From assembly GCF_011752995.1 (NCBI RefSeq), contig NZ_VWWL01000004.1, positions 1 to 64,000 on the forward strand: a DNA stretch of 64,000 nt. The letters are read 5' to 3'. A program made the translations under genes and the position numbers. Source of the stretch: Burkholderia sp. Ax-1724 (GTDB lineage Bacteria > Pseudomonadota > Gammaproteobacteria > Burkholderiales > Burkholderiaceae). Below are positions 6,973 through 16,320 of this stretch, piece by piece (position 1 is the first letter of the stretch; the number at the start of each line of letters is the position of its first letter). The notes beneath the pieces are model-generated. The model ran no database searches, was not told where the DNA came from, and saw only the letters and a program-made list of their open reading frames with translations.

Positions 6973-9165
6973 ATGTTTGCCGGAAACCGCTCCATCAGGA
7001 TTCTCGATCGTTATCACGAAGTCGCGCCATTTGTTCCAGCCGTCAATCAGGCCGCGGACAGCGACAAACATGCTCTTGGATTTTTCCCTTCCAGCATGTT
7101 CGAAGACTTTGCTCGAAAAGAACAACTGCTTGTCGCCGTCAAATGTGATAACGAATGCCTCGTGTATGCAGGTCACCTGCTATTCGAAGCAAGGCATCCC
7201 AAAGGACATGTGCGGCAGATGTTCGTTGCCCCGCCGTTCAGAAAGCAACGCATTGCGGCCCGTCTGCTCGATCACCTCAAACAGTACCTGACAGACCACG
7301 CCTTTATTTCCATCTACGCGCGAGTCGCCGAGGACCTGGTCCACGCGAACCGGTTCTGGGAAAGCCAGGGTTTTTACATTCAACGCATCGAGAAAGGCGG
7401 AGAAACGAAAAACCGAACGATCCTGGTTCGCAGCCATGAACTCGACACCCCGCAGTTATTCGCACCAAGCGGCCTCAATGCCGCCGATCCGCTTGGCCTC
7501 AGTTCGACCTATACGCCCGAGGTTCCGCTTTTTCTGCTGGACCTGAACGTACTATTCGATCTCGGCCCGCGCAGACGCCGAAATGAGGAAATTCTGGATC
7601 TTTTCAGAATGGAAAGATCGGGCTCCTGCCGACTTGCGCTCAGCACGGAAATCTCGAACGAACTGACCCGTACGGCAAGCGTCGGCGTGACAGACCCCAT
7701 GCAGGCGTATGCACGCATCTTCCCGTCCTTTCCAACGCCGACCTCGGAGGAATGGGAAGCGCTCGCGCCCGGCCTCGCGTCCATCGTCTTTCCAGAGCGT
7801 CACGCAACCGGTGCGCTCAGCAGCAATGACATATCCGATCTGCGACATTTGGCTACGGCGATTCAGCACAGGCTGACAGGGCTCGTCACGAACGATAATT
7901 CGATACTCAACGCTGCCGTCAAACTCAATGAGAAGTACAGAATTCAGGTTATTTCTCCGCGTGCGTTCAAGGACCTGCATGCTGGAGAGTCAGGGGAAGA
8001 AGTCTTCGAAACCCGGACTGGTAGCTCGCTCGCGATTGCCCCTATTGGTCGGGCCGAAGAAATTGCCGTTCACCAGCTTCTGCTGCGGCTTGGAATCTCT
8101 GGCTCGGCAATCGTCACGGAATGGGCAGTTGTCGATTCGAACGAGCATGTCTCCAATCGTTATGGCGTATTCTGCGAGGACGTCCTGATCGGCTATCTCG
8201 CCTGGCCAAGAACGGTAACGCCCAACGCGCTCATCGCGCACCTGGCTGTGGACAAGGAACAGCCCGAGGCAGGCAATGCGGCTCGCCTCATGCTCGGTTA
8301 CCTGATCGAACAGGCAACAGCCGGAAACACTTCGCAGATCAGATTGATCTTTCCGCCAGAGCAGGCACAAATACGCGAAATCGCCTCGGTGCTTGGGTTT
8401 GGCGGGTTGCCGGGCGATGCCTCGCTGACCAAGCTGGCTTTGGGCGGCATCATCACCGAGTCGAATTGGGTCGAGCGTATAAACGGTATTTTTCTCGCGA
8501 GCCGAGTGCGCCTACCTGAAACACCGCCCAGGTTTCGGGACATCGATCAACAGATCCGCTTGCTCAGACCCGACGGCAATGCGGGACATCTCTCGTTGAT
8601 GGCATTGGAAACCTCTCTTTCACCTGTGCTGTTTTGTCTGCCTGGGCGCCCGGCGGTCATTACACCGGTTCGGCACAGCTTTGCCGAACATCTTTTAGCG
8701 CACTCTCCGCAGAAAAGCTTGTTGCCTAACGCACGAGCCAAGCTCTACAAAGAGCGACACTATTTAAGCAGTGCGACCACGCTCAAGCGATTCAAGCGTG
8801 GTAACCTCATCCTGTTCTATGAATCCGAAAAAGATCGAGGTCTAGGCGCAATAGTCGCGATCGCGCGCGTCCAGCACGCCTATCTGAAGTCCCAGGAAGC
8901 AATGGAACATACGGACCTCGATCCATCCGTTCTGGACTCCACGGGACTCGAAGCAATCGGTCGATCCGACGTAAAAACGGTGACCGTCTTTGACAATATT
9001 GTTATCCTTGAACGCCCGGTGCCGCGCTCGACACTCCAGCGTTTGGGCTGCGGCAGTCCAAACCATCTTCTGACAACCCGTGCAATCGACAACACTCAGC
9101 TCCACGGAATCCTCGACGAAGGATTTACCCATGGAACATCCGGAACACGTGCTGATCTCGCTTGA
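6973..9165 (+). CDS. GNAT-PIN-GNAT-PUA/ASCH-like multidomain protein
   Basis: A 730-residue protein with four parts. Residues 1-155: a GNAT domain (VRQMFVAPPFRKQRIAARLL at 80-99). Residues 180-335: a PIN-type nuclease domain with the acidic set D190 (LLDLNVLFD), E226 (STEISNEL), D286/D289 (SSNDISDL) and D308 (TNDNSIL). Residues 355-515: a second, more divergent GNAT-like domain. Residues 570-690: a PUA/ASCH-like beta domain (KRFKRGNLILFY, then GLGAIVAIARV). PIN domains are metal-dependent RNases and PUA/ASCH folds bind RNA or modified nucleotides, so an RNA-directed role is inferred. It overlaps the next ASCH gene by 35 bases. The start ATG 6973 follows GTGAGG; GTG 6955 and TTG 6940 are alternatives. 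GC is lower than in neighbours, consistent with transfer. Confidence 0.75.
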   Translation: MFAGNRSIRILDRYHEVAPFVPAVNQAADSDKHALGFFPSSMFEDFARKEQLLVAVKCDNECLVYAGHLLFEARHPKGHVRQMFVAPPFRKQRIAARLLDHLKQYLTDHAFISIYARVAEDLVHANRFWESQGFYIQRIEKGGETKNRTILVRSHELDTPQLFAPSGLNAADPLGLSSTYTPEVPLFLLDLNVLFDLGPRRRRNEEILDLFRMERSGSCRLALSTEISNELTRTASVGVTDPMQAYARIFPSFPTPTSEEWEALAPGLASIVFPERHATGALSSNDISDLRHLATAIQHRLTGLVTNDNSILNAAVKLNEKYRIQVISPRAFKDLHAGESGEEVFETRTGSSLAIAPIGRAEEIAVHQLLLRLGISGSAIVTEWAVVDSNEHVSNRYGVFCEDVLIGYLAWPRTVTPNALIAHLAVDKEQPEAGNAARLMLGYLIEQATAGNTSQIRLIFPPEQAQIREIASVLGFGGLPGDASLTKLALGGIITESNWVERINGIFLASRVRLPETPPRFRDIDQQIRLLRPDGNAGHLSLMALETSLSPVLFCLPGRPAVITPVRHSFAEHLLAHSPQKSLLPNARAKLYKERHYLSSATTLKRFKRGNLILFYESEKDRGLGAIVAIARVQHAYLKSQEAMEHTDLDPSVLDSTGLEAIGRSDVKTVTVFDNIVILERPVPRSTLQRLGCGSPNHLLTTRAIDNTQLHGILDEGFTHGTSGTRADLA

Positions 9166-9568
9166 AGAACGACACGCCGAGAACATATTTGCAGGCACCA
9201 AACACGTCGAACTCCGGCGGCGAGCAATGAACGTCAAGGCGGGGACGTTCGTATGGATTTACGTCAAACTGCCGGTTGGCCGCGTTGTCGGTTATGCACG
9301 GGTAAGCGCCGCCCATTCGCTTGCGCCTGCCACTCTATGGCGGCGGTTCGCCAACGTGTGCGGTATTACCCGGCGCGAATTTTTCGAATATTTCGACGGC
9401 GTAACCAAGGGCTTTGCTTTAGGCCTGCATGATCCGCAGAGACTGGCCGGCACGGTGTCGTTGACGGAGCTCCGGGAAGTTTCGGCCGGTTTTCATCCCC
9501 CGCAGTTCTTTGTCCGTATGGCGCCCGGTAGCCCCCTGCTTCGCGTAATTGAGAATAAGCGGGTGTAA
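9131..9568 (+). CDS. ASCH/PUA-like domain protein
   Basis: 145 residues beginning MEHPEHVLISLEERHAENIF. The order of a helix-rich start, then GTKHVELRRR, then VWIYVKLPVGRVVGYARV matches the ASCH superfamily (PUA-like), whose members bind RNA or nucleotides. It starts inside the preceding GNAT-PIN gene (35-base overlap, GAAGG ribosome site), so translation is coupled and the two products probably act together. By analogy with toxin pairs it could be a regulator, specificity subunit or antitoxin; nothing in the sequence decides. Confidence 0.75.
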   Translation: MEHPEHVLISLEERHAENIFAGTKHVELRRRAMNVKAGTFVWIYVKLPVGRVVGYARVSAAHSLAPATLWRRFANVCGITRREFFEYFDGVTKGFALGLHDPQRLAGTVSLTELREVSAGFHPPQFFVRMAPGSPLLRVIENKRV

Positions 9569-9584
9569 GCGAGTCGCCCGCTCC

Positions 9585-10451
9585 TCACGCCATCTCCAGA
9601 AACCTCACCAGACACGGATTACGATTCGCCGGCGACCACGCGAGCACCTGCTCGATCAACGGAGCATCGACGAGCGGCCTGAACACCACGCCAGCCAACT
9701 GCGCCTTGCGCATCGACGAAGGCACGAGCGCGACGCCCACGCCTTCGTCGACGAGGCTCAGCACCGTCTGCTGCAACTGCACCTCGAAGCGGATGTCCGG
9801 CTCGAAGCCGCCCGAGCGGCAATGGTCGAGAATCGTCGCGCGCAGACTCGGCGCGACTTCTTCCGACGCGAGCACGAACGGCTCGCCCGCCAGCTGCCCG
9901 ATCTTCAGGCGCCGCGCGCGCGCCCGCGGATGGCTGCGCGCAAGCGCCACGCACAGCGGCTCGCTGAGAATCGTGCGCGTTTCGAGTCCCTTGTCGGGCA
10001 CGTTCGGAAACATGATCGCCGCATCGATCTGACCGGCGTGCAGTTGCTCGGCCAGGTCGTTCGACACCACTTCGCGCAGCTTCAACTCGACCTCGGGATA
10101 CGCGGCGCCGAACGTGCGCGCGTAGCCAGGCACGACGCTATACGCCGAGCACATCGTGAAGCCGATCGCGAGCTTGCCGGCCTCGCCGTGCGCGGCGGCC
10201 TGGGCATTGCTAACCGCCTGCTCCACCGAGGCGAGAATCGCGAGCGCGTCGGCATAAAAGCGCTCGCCGGCAGCAGTCAACGTGACGCTGCGCGGGTTGC
10301 GCTCGATCAGCTTCACGCCGAGGCTCGCCTCCAGCGCCGCGAGTTGCCGGCTCAACGGCGGTTGCGACAGATTCAGACGCGCCGCGGCACGGCCGAAATG
10401 ACGCGTTTCGGCGAGCGTCACGAAGTAGCGCAACGGCTTGATGTCGATCAC
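9585..10451 (-). CDS. LysR-family transcriptional regulator
   Basis: 288 residues with a typical LysR N-terminal winged helix-turn-helix (YFVTLAETRHFGRAAARLNL then SQPPLSRQLAALE, residues 8-45) and a periplasmic-binding-like effector domain with IGFTMCSAYSVVPGY. Starts at ATG 10451 and is divergent from an auxin-efflux-type carrier gene starting at 10610, the common target arrangement for LysR proteins. The co-inducer is unknown. It converges with the island ASCH gene, 16 bases between stops, so it marks the return to ordinary chromosome. Confidence 0.9.
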   Translation of the reverse strand: MIDIKPLRYFVTLAETRHFGRAAARLNLSQPPLSRQLAALEASLGVKLIERNPRSVTLTAAGERFYADALAILASVEQAVSNAQAAAHGEAGKLAIGFTMCSAYSVVPGYARTFGAAYPEVELKLREVVSNDLAEQLHAGQIDAAIMFPNVPDKGLETRTILSEPLCVALARSHPRARARRLKIGQLAGEPFVLASEEVAPSLRATILDHCRSGGFEPDIRFEVQLQQTVLSLVDEGVGVALVPSSMRKAQLAGVVFRPLVDAPLIEQVLAWSPANRNPCLVRFLEMA

Positions 10452-10609
10452 GATACCCTCGCGGATTAACGATGCAGAAAAGGTATTGCTGAAGCTCGAA
10501 AACAGTATTGGATTGTATCAACGTAAACCACTACGCTGGCGGATCGCCCCATTTGCCGTACCCATTCACCGTCGCTCGCCCGGCACTTTTCGCACGATTT
10601 TTTACACCG

Positions 10610-11554
10610 ATGTTAGCCACTCTCGAGATTCTGCTTCCCGTTTTCGGCCTGATTTTCGCGGGCTTCGCGTGCCGCCGGCGCGGCGTGCTCGGACCGCACT
10701 CCGCTTCCGAACTGAATCGATTCGTGGTGTGGCTCGCGCTGCCGGCGCTGCTCTTCAACACGATGGCGCACGCGACCTGGCAGCAGCTTTATCAGCCGGC
10801 CTTCGTCGCGACGTTTTCGATTGCCTGCGTGGCCGTGTTCGTGCTGATCCTCGCGATACGCCTGCTGAAGGGCCGGCATCTCGCCGACGCGAGTGTCGAC
10901 GCAATTGCGGCCTCGTATCCGAACACCGGCTATATCGGCTTTCCACTCGGCGTGATCGCGTTCGGCCAGGCGAGCCTCACGCCGACCACGATCGCGACGA
11001 TCCTCGTCGCGTGCGTGCTGTTTGCGTTCGCGATCGTGCTGATCGAAATCGGCCTGCAAACCGAGCGCACGCCGCACAAGCTCGGCCTCAAGGTGCTGCG
11101 CTCGCTCGCGCGCAATCCGCTGATCGTCTCGCCGATCGCCGGCGTGCTGTTCGCGAGCCTGCACATCGCAATGCCCGCGAGCGCGGACACGTTCCTGAAG
11201 CTGCTCGCCGGCGCGGCGAGCCCGTGCGCGCTCGTGAGCCTCGGCCTCTTTCTCGCCGAAAAACGTCCGTCCGACGCCGGCGCGGGCAGCGTCTCGCTGT
11301 GGCTGACCGGCGCCAAGCTGATCGGCCAGCCCGCGCTGACGTGGTGGCTCGCGGCGCGCGTGTTCGAGCTCCCGCCGATGCTGGTCGAAATGGCGGTCGT
11401 GCTCGCCGCCTTGCCGACCGGCACCGGGCCGTTCATGCTCGCGGAGTTCTACGAACGTGAAGCGCACATCACGTCGCGCACGATTCTGCTTTCGACGGTG
11501 GGCTCGGTGGTGACGTTGTCGCTACTGCTGGCGTTGATGGGACATCGCACCTGA
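10610..11554 (+). CDS. AEC (auxin efflux carrier) family transporter
   Basis: 314 residues, strongly hydrophobic, with about ten membrane segments in two halves and the family's conserved SYPNTGYIGFPLG segment near residue 105. AEC carriers in bacteria move organic acids such as malate or malonate, so this is an inner-membrane organic acid transporter of unknown substrate. Start ATG 10610 is chosen because the first membrane helix (LEILLPVFGLIFAGFA) begins right after it; upstream in-frame residues look non-coding. Divergent from the LysR gene, which probably controls it. Confidence 0.88.
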   Translation: MLATLEILLPVFGLIFAGFACRRRGVLGPHSASELNRFVVWLALPALLFNTMAHATWQQLYQPAFVATFSIACVAVFVLILAIRLLKGRHLADASVDAIAASYPNTGYIGFPLGVIAFGQASLTPTTIATILVACVLFAFAIVLIEIGLQTERTPHKLGLKVLRSLARNPLIVSPIAGVLFASLHIAMPASADTFLKLLAGAASPCALVSLGLFLAEKRPSDAGAGSVSLWLTGAKLIGQPALTWWLAARVFELPPMLVEMAVVLAALPTGTGPFMLAEFYEREAHITSRTILLSTVGSVVTLSLLLALMGHRT

Positions 11555-11567
11555 GCGGCGCGCGAAA

Positions 11568-12023
11568 TCAGACTTCCGGCGGCGCGGAGCGTAGTTCCGC
11601 AACGGGCGTGCTCATCAGGCCAACGGCAACCCCATCAGGGTCTTCGACGACGGCATATCGCGCCCCCCAGAATGCGTCATAAGGTGCCTGAAGTCCGGTG
11701 TAACCGGCGCTGGTCAGATCGGCATACGTGGTGTCGACCGCATCGCGCGATGGGAGCTTGAAGCCGACAACGACTTTGCCGCGGAGATCCTGGCGCCCCT
11801 GCCAACCGCTATTCCAGATCCGGGCAAAGCCCACACTGTCGAGATCGAAATCGATTGCCGCATTCCCGTCCTCTCCAACGCCAACGTGATGAGCCCCGCT
11901 TGCAGTGCGCCAAACGCGCTGCTCCGGGATATCGACACCTAGCCGACGATAAAACGCGATCGACGCTTCAACATCGCCGCTTACGATGTTGATCTGGTCC
12001 AACGTAACATGTTGACGGTTCAT
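11568..12023 (-). CDS. VOC (glyoxalase/bleomycin resistance) family protein
   Basis: 151 residues with one vicinal-oxygen-chelate module pair: LDQINIVSGDVEASIAFYRRLG at the start and GARYAVVEDPDGVAVGLMS near the end, both classic VOC beta-alpha-beta segments. Could be a glyoxalase-like or resistance protein; substrate unknown. Start ATG 12023 begins the domain. Converges with the AEC carrier (13 bases between stops). Confidence 0.85.
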   Translation of the reverse strand: MNRQHVTLDQINIVSGDVEASIAFYRRLGVDIPEQRVWRTASGAHHVGVGEDGNAAIDFDLDSVGFARIWNSGWQGRQDLRGKVVVGFKLPSRDAVDTTYADLTSAGYTGLQAPYDAFWGARYAVVEDPDGVAVGLMSTPVAELRSAPPEV

Positions 12024-12138
12024 TCCCAGTACTCCCAAAGAGTCCGCTTGCGAGTGAGCATAATGTACGGCTGTTGGCGGACCACTTCAAGCATCGCCCT
12101 GGCGAGTCCGGTGCGTGAGCAAGGTGTCGTGATGAAAT

Positions 12139-12177
12139 GAAAAAGCCTGCAACCCGGTGAGGATTGCAGGCTTTTTC
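12139..12177 (-). terminator. Rho-independent terminator after the porin gene
   Basis: Perfect 14-bp stem, GAAAAAGCCTGCAA (12139-12152) with its complement at 12164-12177, loop of 11 bases, and a T-rich 3' arm on the minus strand. It lies 28 bases after the porin stop and would end that transcript; on the plus strand it could also act, but no plus gene precedes it. Confidence 0.85.
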
Positions 12178-12204
12178 TATAACTACGCCGACTACGCCAA
12201 AAAG

Positions 12205-13299
12205 TTAGAACGACGTGCGAATACCGACGCGCGCCACCGCCTGGTTCTTCGACGACGATTCGGCATTGTCGCCGATCGCCGCGAACACGTCGTGCCCCGA
12301 GGCTTTCTGATAGACGCCCTGCGCGTACAGGTCGGTACGCTTCGAGAGCCGATAGTCGGCCATCAGGCCAAACTGATTGCGGTGCGGCGAATTGTGGATG
12401 CCCAAATAAGAAATCGACTCGTCGGTGTAAAGATACATCGCGGCGACATACCATGCGGCCGTGATGTTGTACTTCGCGTTGAATTCGAAGTTGTCGAACT
12501 TCACGGTGCTGACGGGCACAGTCGGACGATCGACGATATCGGTGTGCGTGTACACGAGGCCGAGCACCGCGGGTCCGATCGAATAGTTCGCGCCGACGCC
12601 CGCGACGCGCTGCTCTGCCGACAGATACGGCGAGCCGACGACGGCGCCGCTCGAGTTGGCACTCGCGCCGTCGATGTCCAGATACGCGGCGGCGACCGAC
12701 AGCGGCCCGTTCAGATAGCGCGCGCCGAGGCTCCAGGCGCGGTTGTCGGCGAAGGCGCCTGCCTGATTACTGAATCCATACAGGCCGCCGAACTGCAATC
12801 CCGCGTAATCGGCGCTGCTGTATTTCACCGCATTGTTGATACGGAACGATTCGTTGACGTTGTCGGCATCGAACGGATGCGAGAACAGCGTGCCGCCCCA
12901 AGCGCCCGCGGCGGTGAGCGGCGAGACGTAGTCGACGATCGAATCGTATTGCCGCCCGAACGTCAGCGTGCCGAAGCGGTTCGACGCGAGGCCGAGATAG
13001 GCCTGACGGCCGAACAATTGTCCGTTCGGCAATGCGCTGCCGTTGTTGATGCTGAAACCGTTTTCGAGTTGAAAGACCGCGCTGAGACCGCCGCCGAGGT
13101 CCTCTCTTCCTTTCAGTCCCCAGCGATTGCCGAGTTGCTGGGTGCCGCTCACCAAAGCGTAGGCGGAGTGGCCTCCGATGTTGCTGACGTATTCGAGCCC
13201 TTCGTCGATGGAGCCGTAGAGTGCGACGCTGCTCTGCGCATAGGCGCCGCTCGTCAGCAAGCCAAGTGCGGATAAGAAGAGGCCTTTCGCCAAGTTCAT
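12205..13299 (-). CDS. Gram-negative porin, OmpC-like (Burkholderia type)
   Basis: 364-residue outer-membrane trimeric porin. The N-terminal signal peptide ends in GAYA-QSSVALYG, followed by GSIDEGLEYVSN, and the protein ends in aromatic Phe (VGIRTSF) as required for barrel insertion. Segments such as WGLKGREDLGGGLSAVFQLENGF and FGRQAYLGLAS are hallmarks of the Porin_4 family in Burkholderia, involved in passive uptake of small solutes. Start ATG 13299. Monocistronic, with a strong terminator 28 bases downstream. Confidence 0.92.
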   Translation of the reverse strand: MNLAKGLFLSALGLLTSGAYAQSSVALYGSIDEGLEYVSNIGGHSAYALVSGTQQLGNRWGLKGREDLGGGLSAVFQLENGFSINNGSALPNGQLFGRQAYLGLASNRFGTLTFGRQYDSIVDYVSPLTAAGAWGGTLFSHPFDADNVNESFRINNAVKYSSADYAGLQFGGLYGFSNQAGAFADNRAWSLGARYLNGPLSVAAAYLDIDGASANSSGAVVGSPYLSAEQRVAGVGANYSIGPAVLGLVYTHTDIVDRPTVPVSTVKFDNFEFNAKYNITAAWYVAAMYLYTDESISYLGIHNSPHRNQFGLMADYRLSKRTDLYAQGVYQKASGHDVFAAIGDNAESSSKNQAVARVGIRTSF

Positions 13300-13589
13300 T
13301 TTTTTCCCCGTGCGCCCTGAATACCGCGTTTTTTAAGTACCTTTTGATGACTCGCGATTCTAGGGTGGGAAGCTTTCGCCAAGATTTCAGGTGTTGTTAT
13401 TGAGTGTTTTGAACAACGGTCATTTAGCGGACATCGCTTTGCCCCGATAACCGGTTAGCCGGACCCGGCTGCGCCAACCCGCGTCTTGTCCGAAATTCGA
13501 AAACCCTTGTCCTGATGCCTTTGCCTGCGTCACTTAGACTAGGCTCCATTCGCTGCACGACGCAGCGCAAACAACCGGAGCAACGCACG

Positions 13590-14564
13590 ATGAAAGCGAT
13601 CCAGTTCAAATCCTTTGGCAACCCTGAAGTGCTCGAATACGTCGATCTGCCGACGCCGCAGGCCGATGCGCAGCACGCGGTCGTGCGTGCCATGGCGGCC
13701 TCGGTCAATCCGAGCGACGTAAAGAACGTGTCGGGACACTTCGAACACACGGCCCTGCCGCGCATACCCGGTCGCGACTTCAGCGGCGTGGTCGTGGATG
13801 GCCCGCAGGACTGGCTCGGCGCCGAGGTGTGGGGCACCGGCGGCGACATCGGCTTCACGCGCGACGGCACGCATGCCGAGTTCATCGAGGTGCCGCTCGC
13901 GGCGTTGTCGCGCAAGCCTGCCACGCTGAGTCACGCGCAAGCGGCGGCGATCGGCGTGAACTTCGTGGTCGCGTGGCTCGGCACCGTCGAATACGCGCGC
14001 GTGCAGGCCGGCGAAACGATTGCCGTGATCGGCGCGGGCGGCGGCGTCGGCGGTGCGGTCGTGCAGATTGCGAAGGCACGCGGCGCGCGCGTGATCGCGC
14101 TCGACCGTCGTCCGCTCGATGCGAATACGCCAGCTGGCCGCCTCATCGACGCCTACGTGCCGTTCGACGAACGCGCCACCGAACGCCTGTGCGAACTGAC
14201 CGGCGGCGCGGGCGCAGACGTGGTCTACGACACGGTTGGCGGCGTCGCGTTCGAAACCGCGCTGAGTCTCGCGAAACGGCGCGGCCGCGTGCTCGAAATC
14301 AGCGGCACGGGCAAGCGCCGAGTCGAATTCGATCTGATCGATTTCTATCACAACGAGACACAATTGCTCGGTGTGGACAGCGCGAAGCTCGGCGTCGCGG
14401 AATCGGCGCCGCTGATGACGGCGCTCGTCGAAGGCTTCGAAAACGGCAAGCTGAGCGCTCCCGCCATCGCGCAGGAATTCCCGCTCGAACGCGCGCGCGA
14501 AGCGTATGAAGCGGTCGCAAGCGGCACGCGCGGCCGCGTCGTGATTCGCATGAACGAGCACTGA
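13590..14564 (+). CDS. Quinone oxidoreductase-like zinc-independent MDR dehydrogenase
   Basis: 324 residues of the medium-chain dehydrogenase/reductase superfamily, quinone-reductase branch. The N-terminal GroES-like part (MKAIQFKSFGNPEVLEYVDL, then IPGRDFSGVV) is followed by a Rossmann fold with IGAGGGVGGAVVQIAK that binds NADPH. The structural zinc cysteines of true alcohol dehydrogenases are not seen. Likely reduces quinones or reactive carbonyls. Start ATG 13590 with CCGGAG ahead. The XapX gene follows after 42 bases and may be cotranscribed. Confidence 0.88.
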   Translation: MKAIQFKSFGNPEVLEYVDLPTPQADAQHAVVRAMAASVNPSDVKNVSGHFEHTALPRIPGRDFSGVVVDGPQDWLGAEVWGTGGDIGFTRDGTHAEFIEVPLAALSRKPATLSHAQAAAIGVNFVVAWLGTVEYARVQAGETIAVIGAGGGVGGAVVQIAKARGARVIALDRRPLDANTPAGRLIDAYVPFDERATERLCELTGGAGADVVYDTVGGVAFETALSLAKRRGRVLEISGTGKRRVEFDLIDFYHNETQLLGVDSAKLGVAESAPLMTALVEGFENGKLSAPAIAQEFPLERAREAYEAVASGTRGRVVIRMNEH

Positions 14565-14606
14565 CGAACCGCTCGCCCCGCCAACCTTCGCATAGGTACC
14601 CGAACC

Positions 14607-14783
14607 ATGAAAGCGTATTTGATCTCGCTCGCCGCCGGTGTGCTGGTCGGGCTGCTCTACAGCGTGCTCGACGTGAAATCGCCCGCGCCGCCGACCGTCG
14701 CGCTCGTCGGACTGCTCGGCATGCTCGGTGGCGAACATCTGCTTCCGCTCGTGCGGACGTGGCTCGCGTCGGGTCTGCATTGA
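14607..14783 (+). CDS. XapX domain small membrane protein (DUF1427)
   Basis: A 58-residue protein too short for most ORF filters: MKAYLISLAAGVLVGLLYS, then SPAPPTVALVGLLGMLGGE, then HLLPLVRTWL. This is the XapX pattern, a two-helix inner-membrane protein with a conserved Pro-Pro/Ala-Pro turn and GxLGMLxGE motif. Function unknown; XapX genes often sit beside redox or hydrolase genes. It follows the quinone reductase by 42 bases. I recognise the family with good confidence. Confidence 0.82.
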   Translation: MKAYLISLAAGVLVGLLYSVLDVKSPAPPTVALVGLLGMLGGEHLLPLVRTWLASGLH

Positions 14784-15028
14784 AGCGACAGCGCACGCCG
14801 GTCGTCACACGCTAAGATTGAGGCCAGCGGACCCGCGCGCCGCCCGGCGACGACCAGCAAAGCGTCGCCTCGGAGAACGGGCGGCAATGGATGCGTTGAG
14901 GCCGGCACACTTAGCACGCTTGTTGCTGTACGGGTTGCCGTATTTGCGGCAACGTACGTTGCGCGGTAAGCGCGAAGCAAGCTGCCTTGCAGCGGCGCGC
15001 GCTTCAATACATGAGCGTCAAATAAGCT

Positions 15029-16303
15029 TCAATTCGCCAGCCCGCGCGCACGGTCGAGCAGCAACTCACGCTCGCGCGCATTGCGCGTCATCGCGGCCGC
15101 GCGCTCGAACTCGGCGCGCGCTTCGTCGATGCGGCCGAGCTTGACGAGCAGATCGCCGCGCACGCTCGGCAGCCAGTGATAATTCGCGAGCGCCGCATCG
15201 GCGGCAAGCGCATCGGCAATCTCGAGGCCGGCCGCCGCGCCGAACGCCATCCCCACCGCCACCGCGCGGTTCAACTCGACCACCGGCGACGGCGCAACCT
15301 GCGCCAACGCATCGTAGAGCGCGACGATCCGCGCCCAGTCGGTCTCCTCGGCGCGCCGCGCGCGCGCATGACACGCGGCGAGCGCGGCCTGCAACGCGTA
15401 CGGCCCGCTCGCGCCGCCGAGCGCATGCGCGTTCTCCAGCGCAGCGAGTCCGCGGCGGATCAGCAGCGGGTCCCAGCGGCTGCGATCCTGATCGAGCAGC
15501 AGCACGGGACGCCCCTGCGCATCGGTGCGCGCGCGCATGCGCGAGGCCTGAATCTCCATCAGCGCGACGAGGCCATGTACCTCGCTTTCGCCGGGCACGA
15601 GCCCGCTCAACACGCGGCCGAGCCGCAGCGCTTCCTCGCATAGCGCGGGACGCATCCAGTCGTCGCCGGCCGTGGCCGAATAGCCTTCGTTGAAGATCAG
15701 ATAGATCACCTGCAGCACCGACGCAAGGCGCACCGCGCGCGCGTCGGCCTGCGGCACTTCGAACGGCACGCGTGCCGCCGACAGCGTGCGCTTCGCGCGC
15801 ACGATCCGCTGCGCGATGGTCGGCTCGGGCACGAGAAAGCCGCGCGCGATTTCCTCGGTAGTGAGGCCGCCGAGCAGGCGCAGCGTGAGCGCGACGCGCG
15901 CATCGGTCGAGAGCACCGGATGGCACGCGGTGAAGATGAGCCGCAGCAGATCGTCGCCGATGTCGTCGGCGCGCGCGGCATCGAGCGCATCGACGAAATC
16001 GGGCACCACGTGCGCCTCGAACGCGTCGAGGTCGTGGCCCAGCTCCTCGCGCTTGCGCGCATGCAGCGCGTCCTGGCGCAAGCGGTCGAGCGCGCGGTTT
16101 TTCGCGGTCGTCATCAGCCAGGCTCCGGGATTGTCGGGCACGCCCGCGTCCGGCCAATGTTCGAGCGCGGCCACCAGCGCATCCTGCGCGAGTTCCTCGG
16201 CCAGCCCGACGTCGCGCACGATCCGCGCGACGTGCGCGATGACCTTCGCGGCCTCGATGCGCCACACAGCTTCGATCGCACGATGGGTGGCCTGTATCGT
16301 CAC
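15029..16303 (-). CDS. ECF sigma factor with C-terminal TPR-like region (ECF42 type)
   Basis: 424 residues. The N-terminal 170 residues hold sigma region 2 (RDVGLAEELAQDALVAALEH, then NPGAWLMTTAKNRALDRLR) and sigma region 4 (LTLRLLGGLTTEEIARGFLV, then TIAQRIVRAKRTL). The long C-terminal half is helical, TPR-like (DUF6596), as in the ECF42 group, which has no classical anti-sigma factor and is linked to DGPF/YciI proteins, exactly the genes upstream here. Start GTG 16303 has a TTGAGGC ribosome site and lies 18 bases inside the preceding VOC gene end, implying cotranscription. An upstream reading-frame extension is a shadow of that VOC gene. Confidence 0.9.
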   Translation of the reverse strand: MTIQATHRAIEAVWRIEAAKVIAHVARIVRDVGLAEELAQDALVAALEHWPDAGVPDNPGAWLMTTAKNRALDRLRQDALHARKREELGHDLDAFEAHVVPDFVDALDAARADDIGDDLLRLIFTACHPVLSTDARVALTLRLLGGLTTEEIARGFLVPEPTIAQRIVRAKRTLSAARVPFEVPQADARAVRLASVLQVIYLIFNEGYSATAGDDWMRPALCEEALRLGRVLSGLVPGESEVHGLVALMEIQASRMRARTDAQGRPVLLLDQDRSRWDPLLIRRGLAALENAHALGGASGPYALQAALAACHARARRAEETDWARIVALYDALAQVAPSPVVELNRAVAVGMAFGAAAGLEIADALAADAALANYHWLPSVRGDLLVKLGRIDEARAEFERAAAMTRNARERELLLDRARGLAN

Positions 16304-16320
16304 GGACTTCGCCTCAAGCC

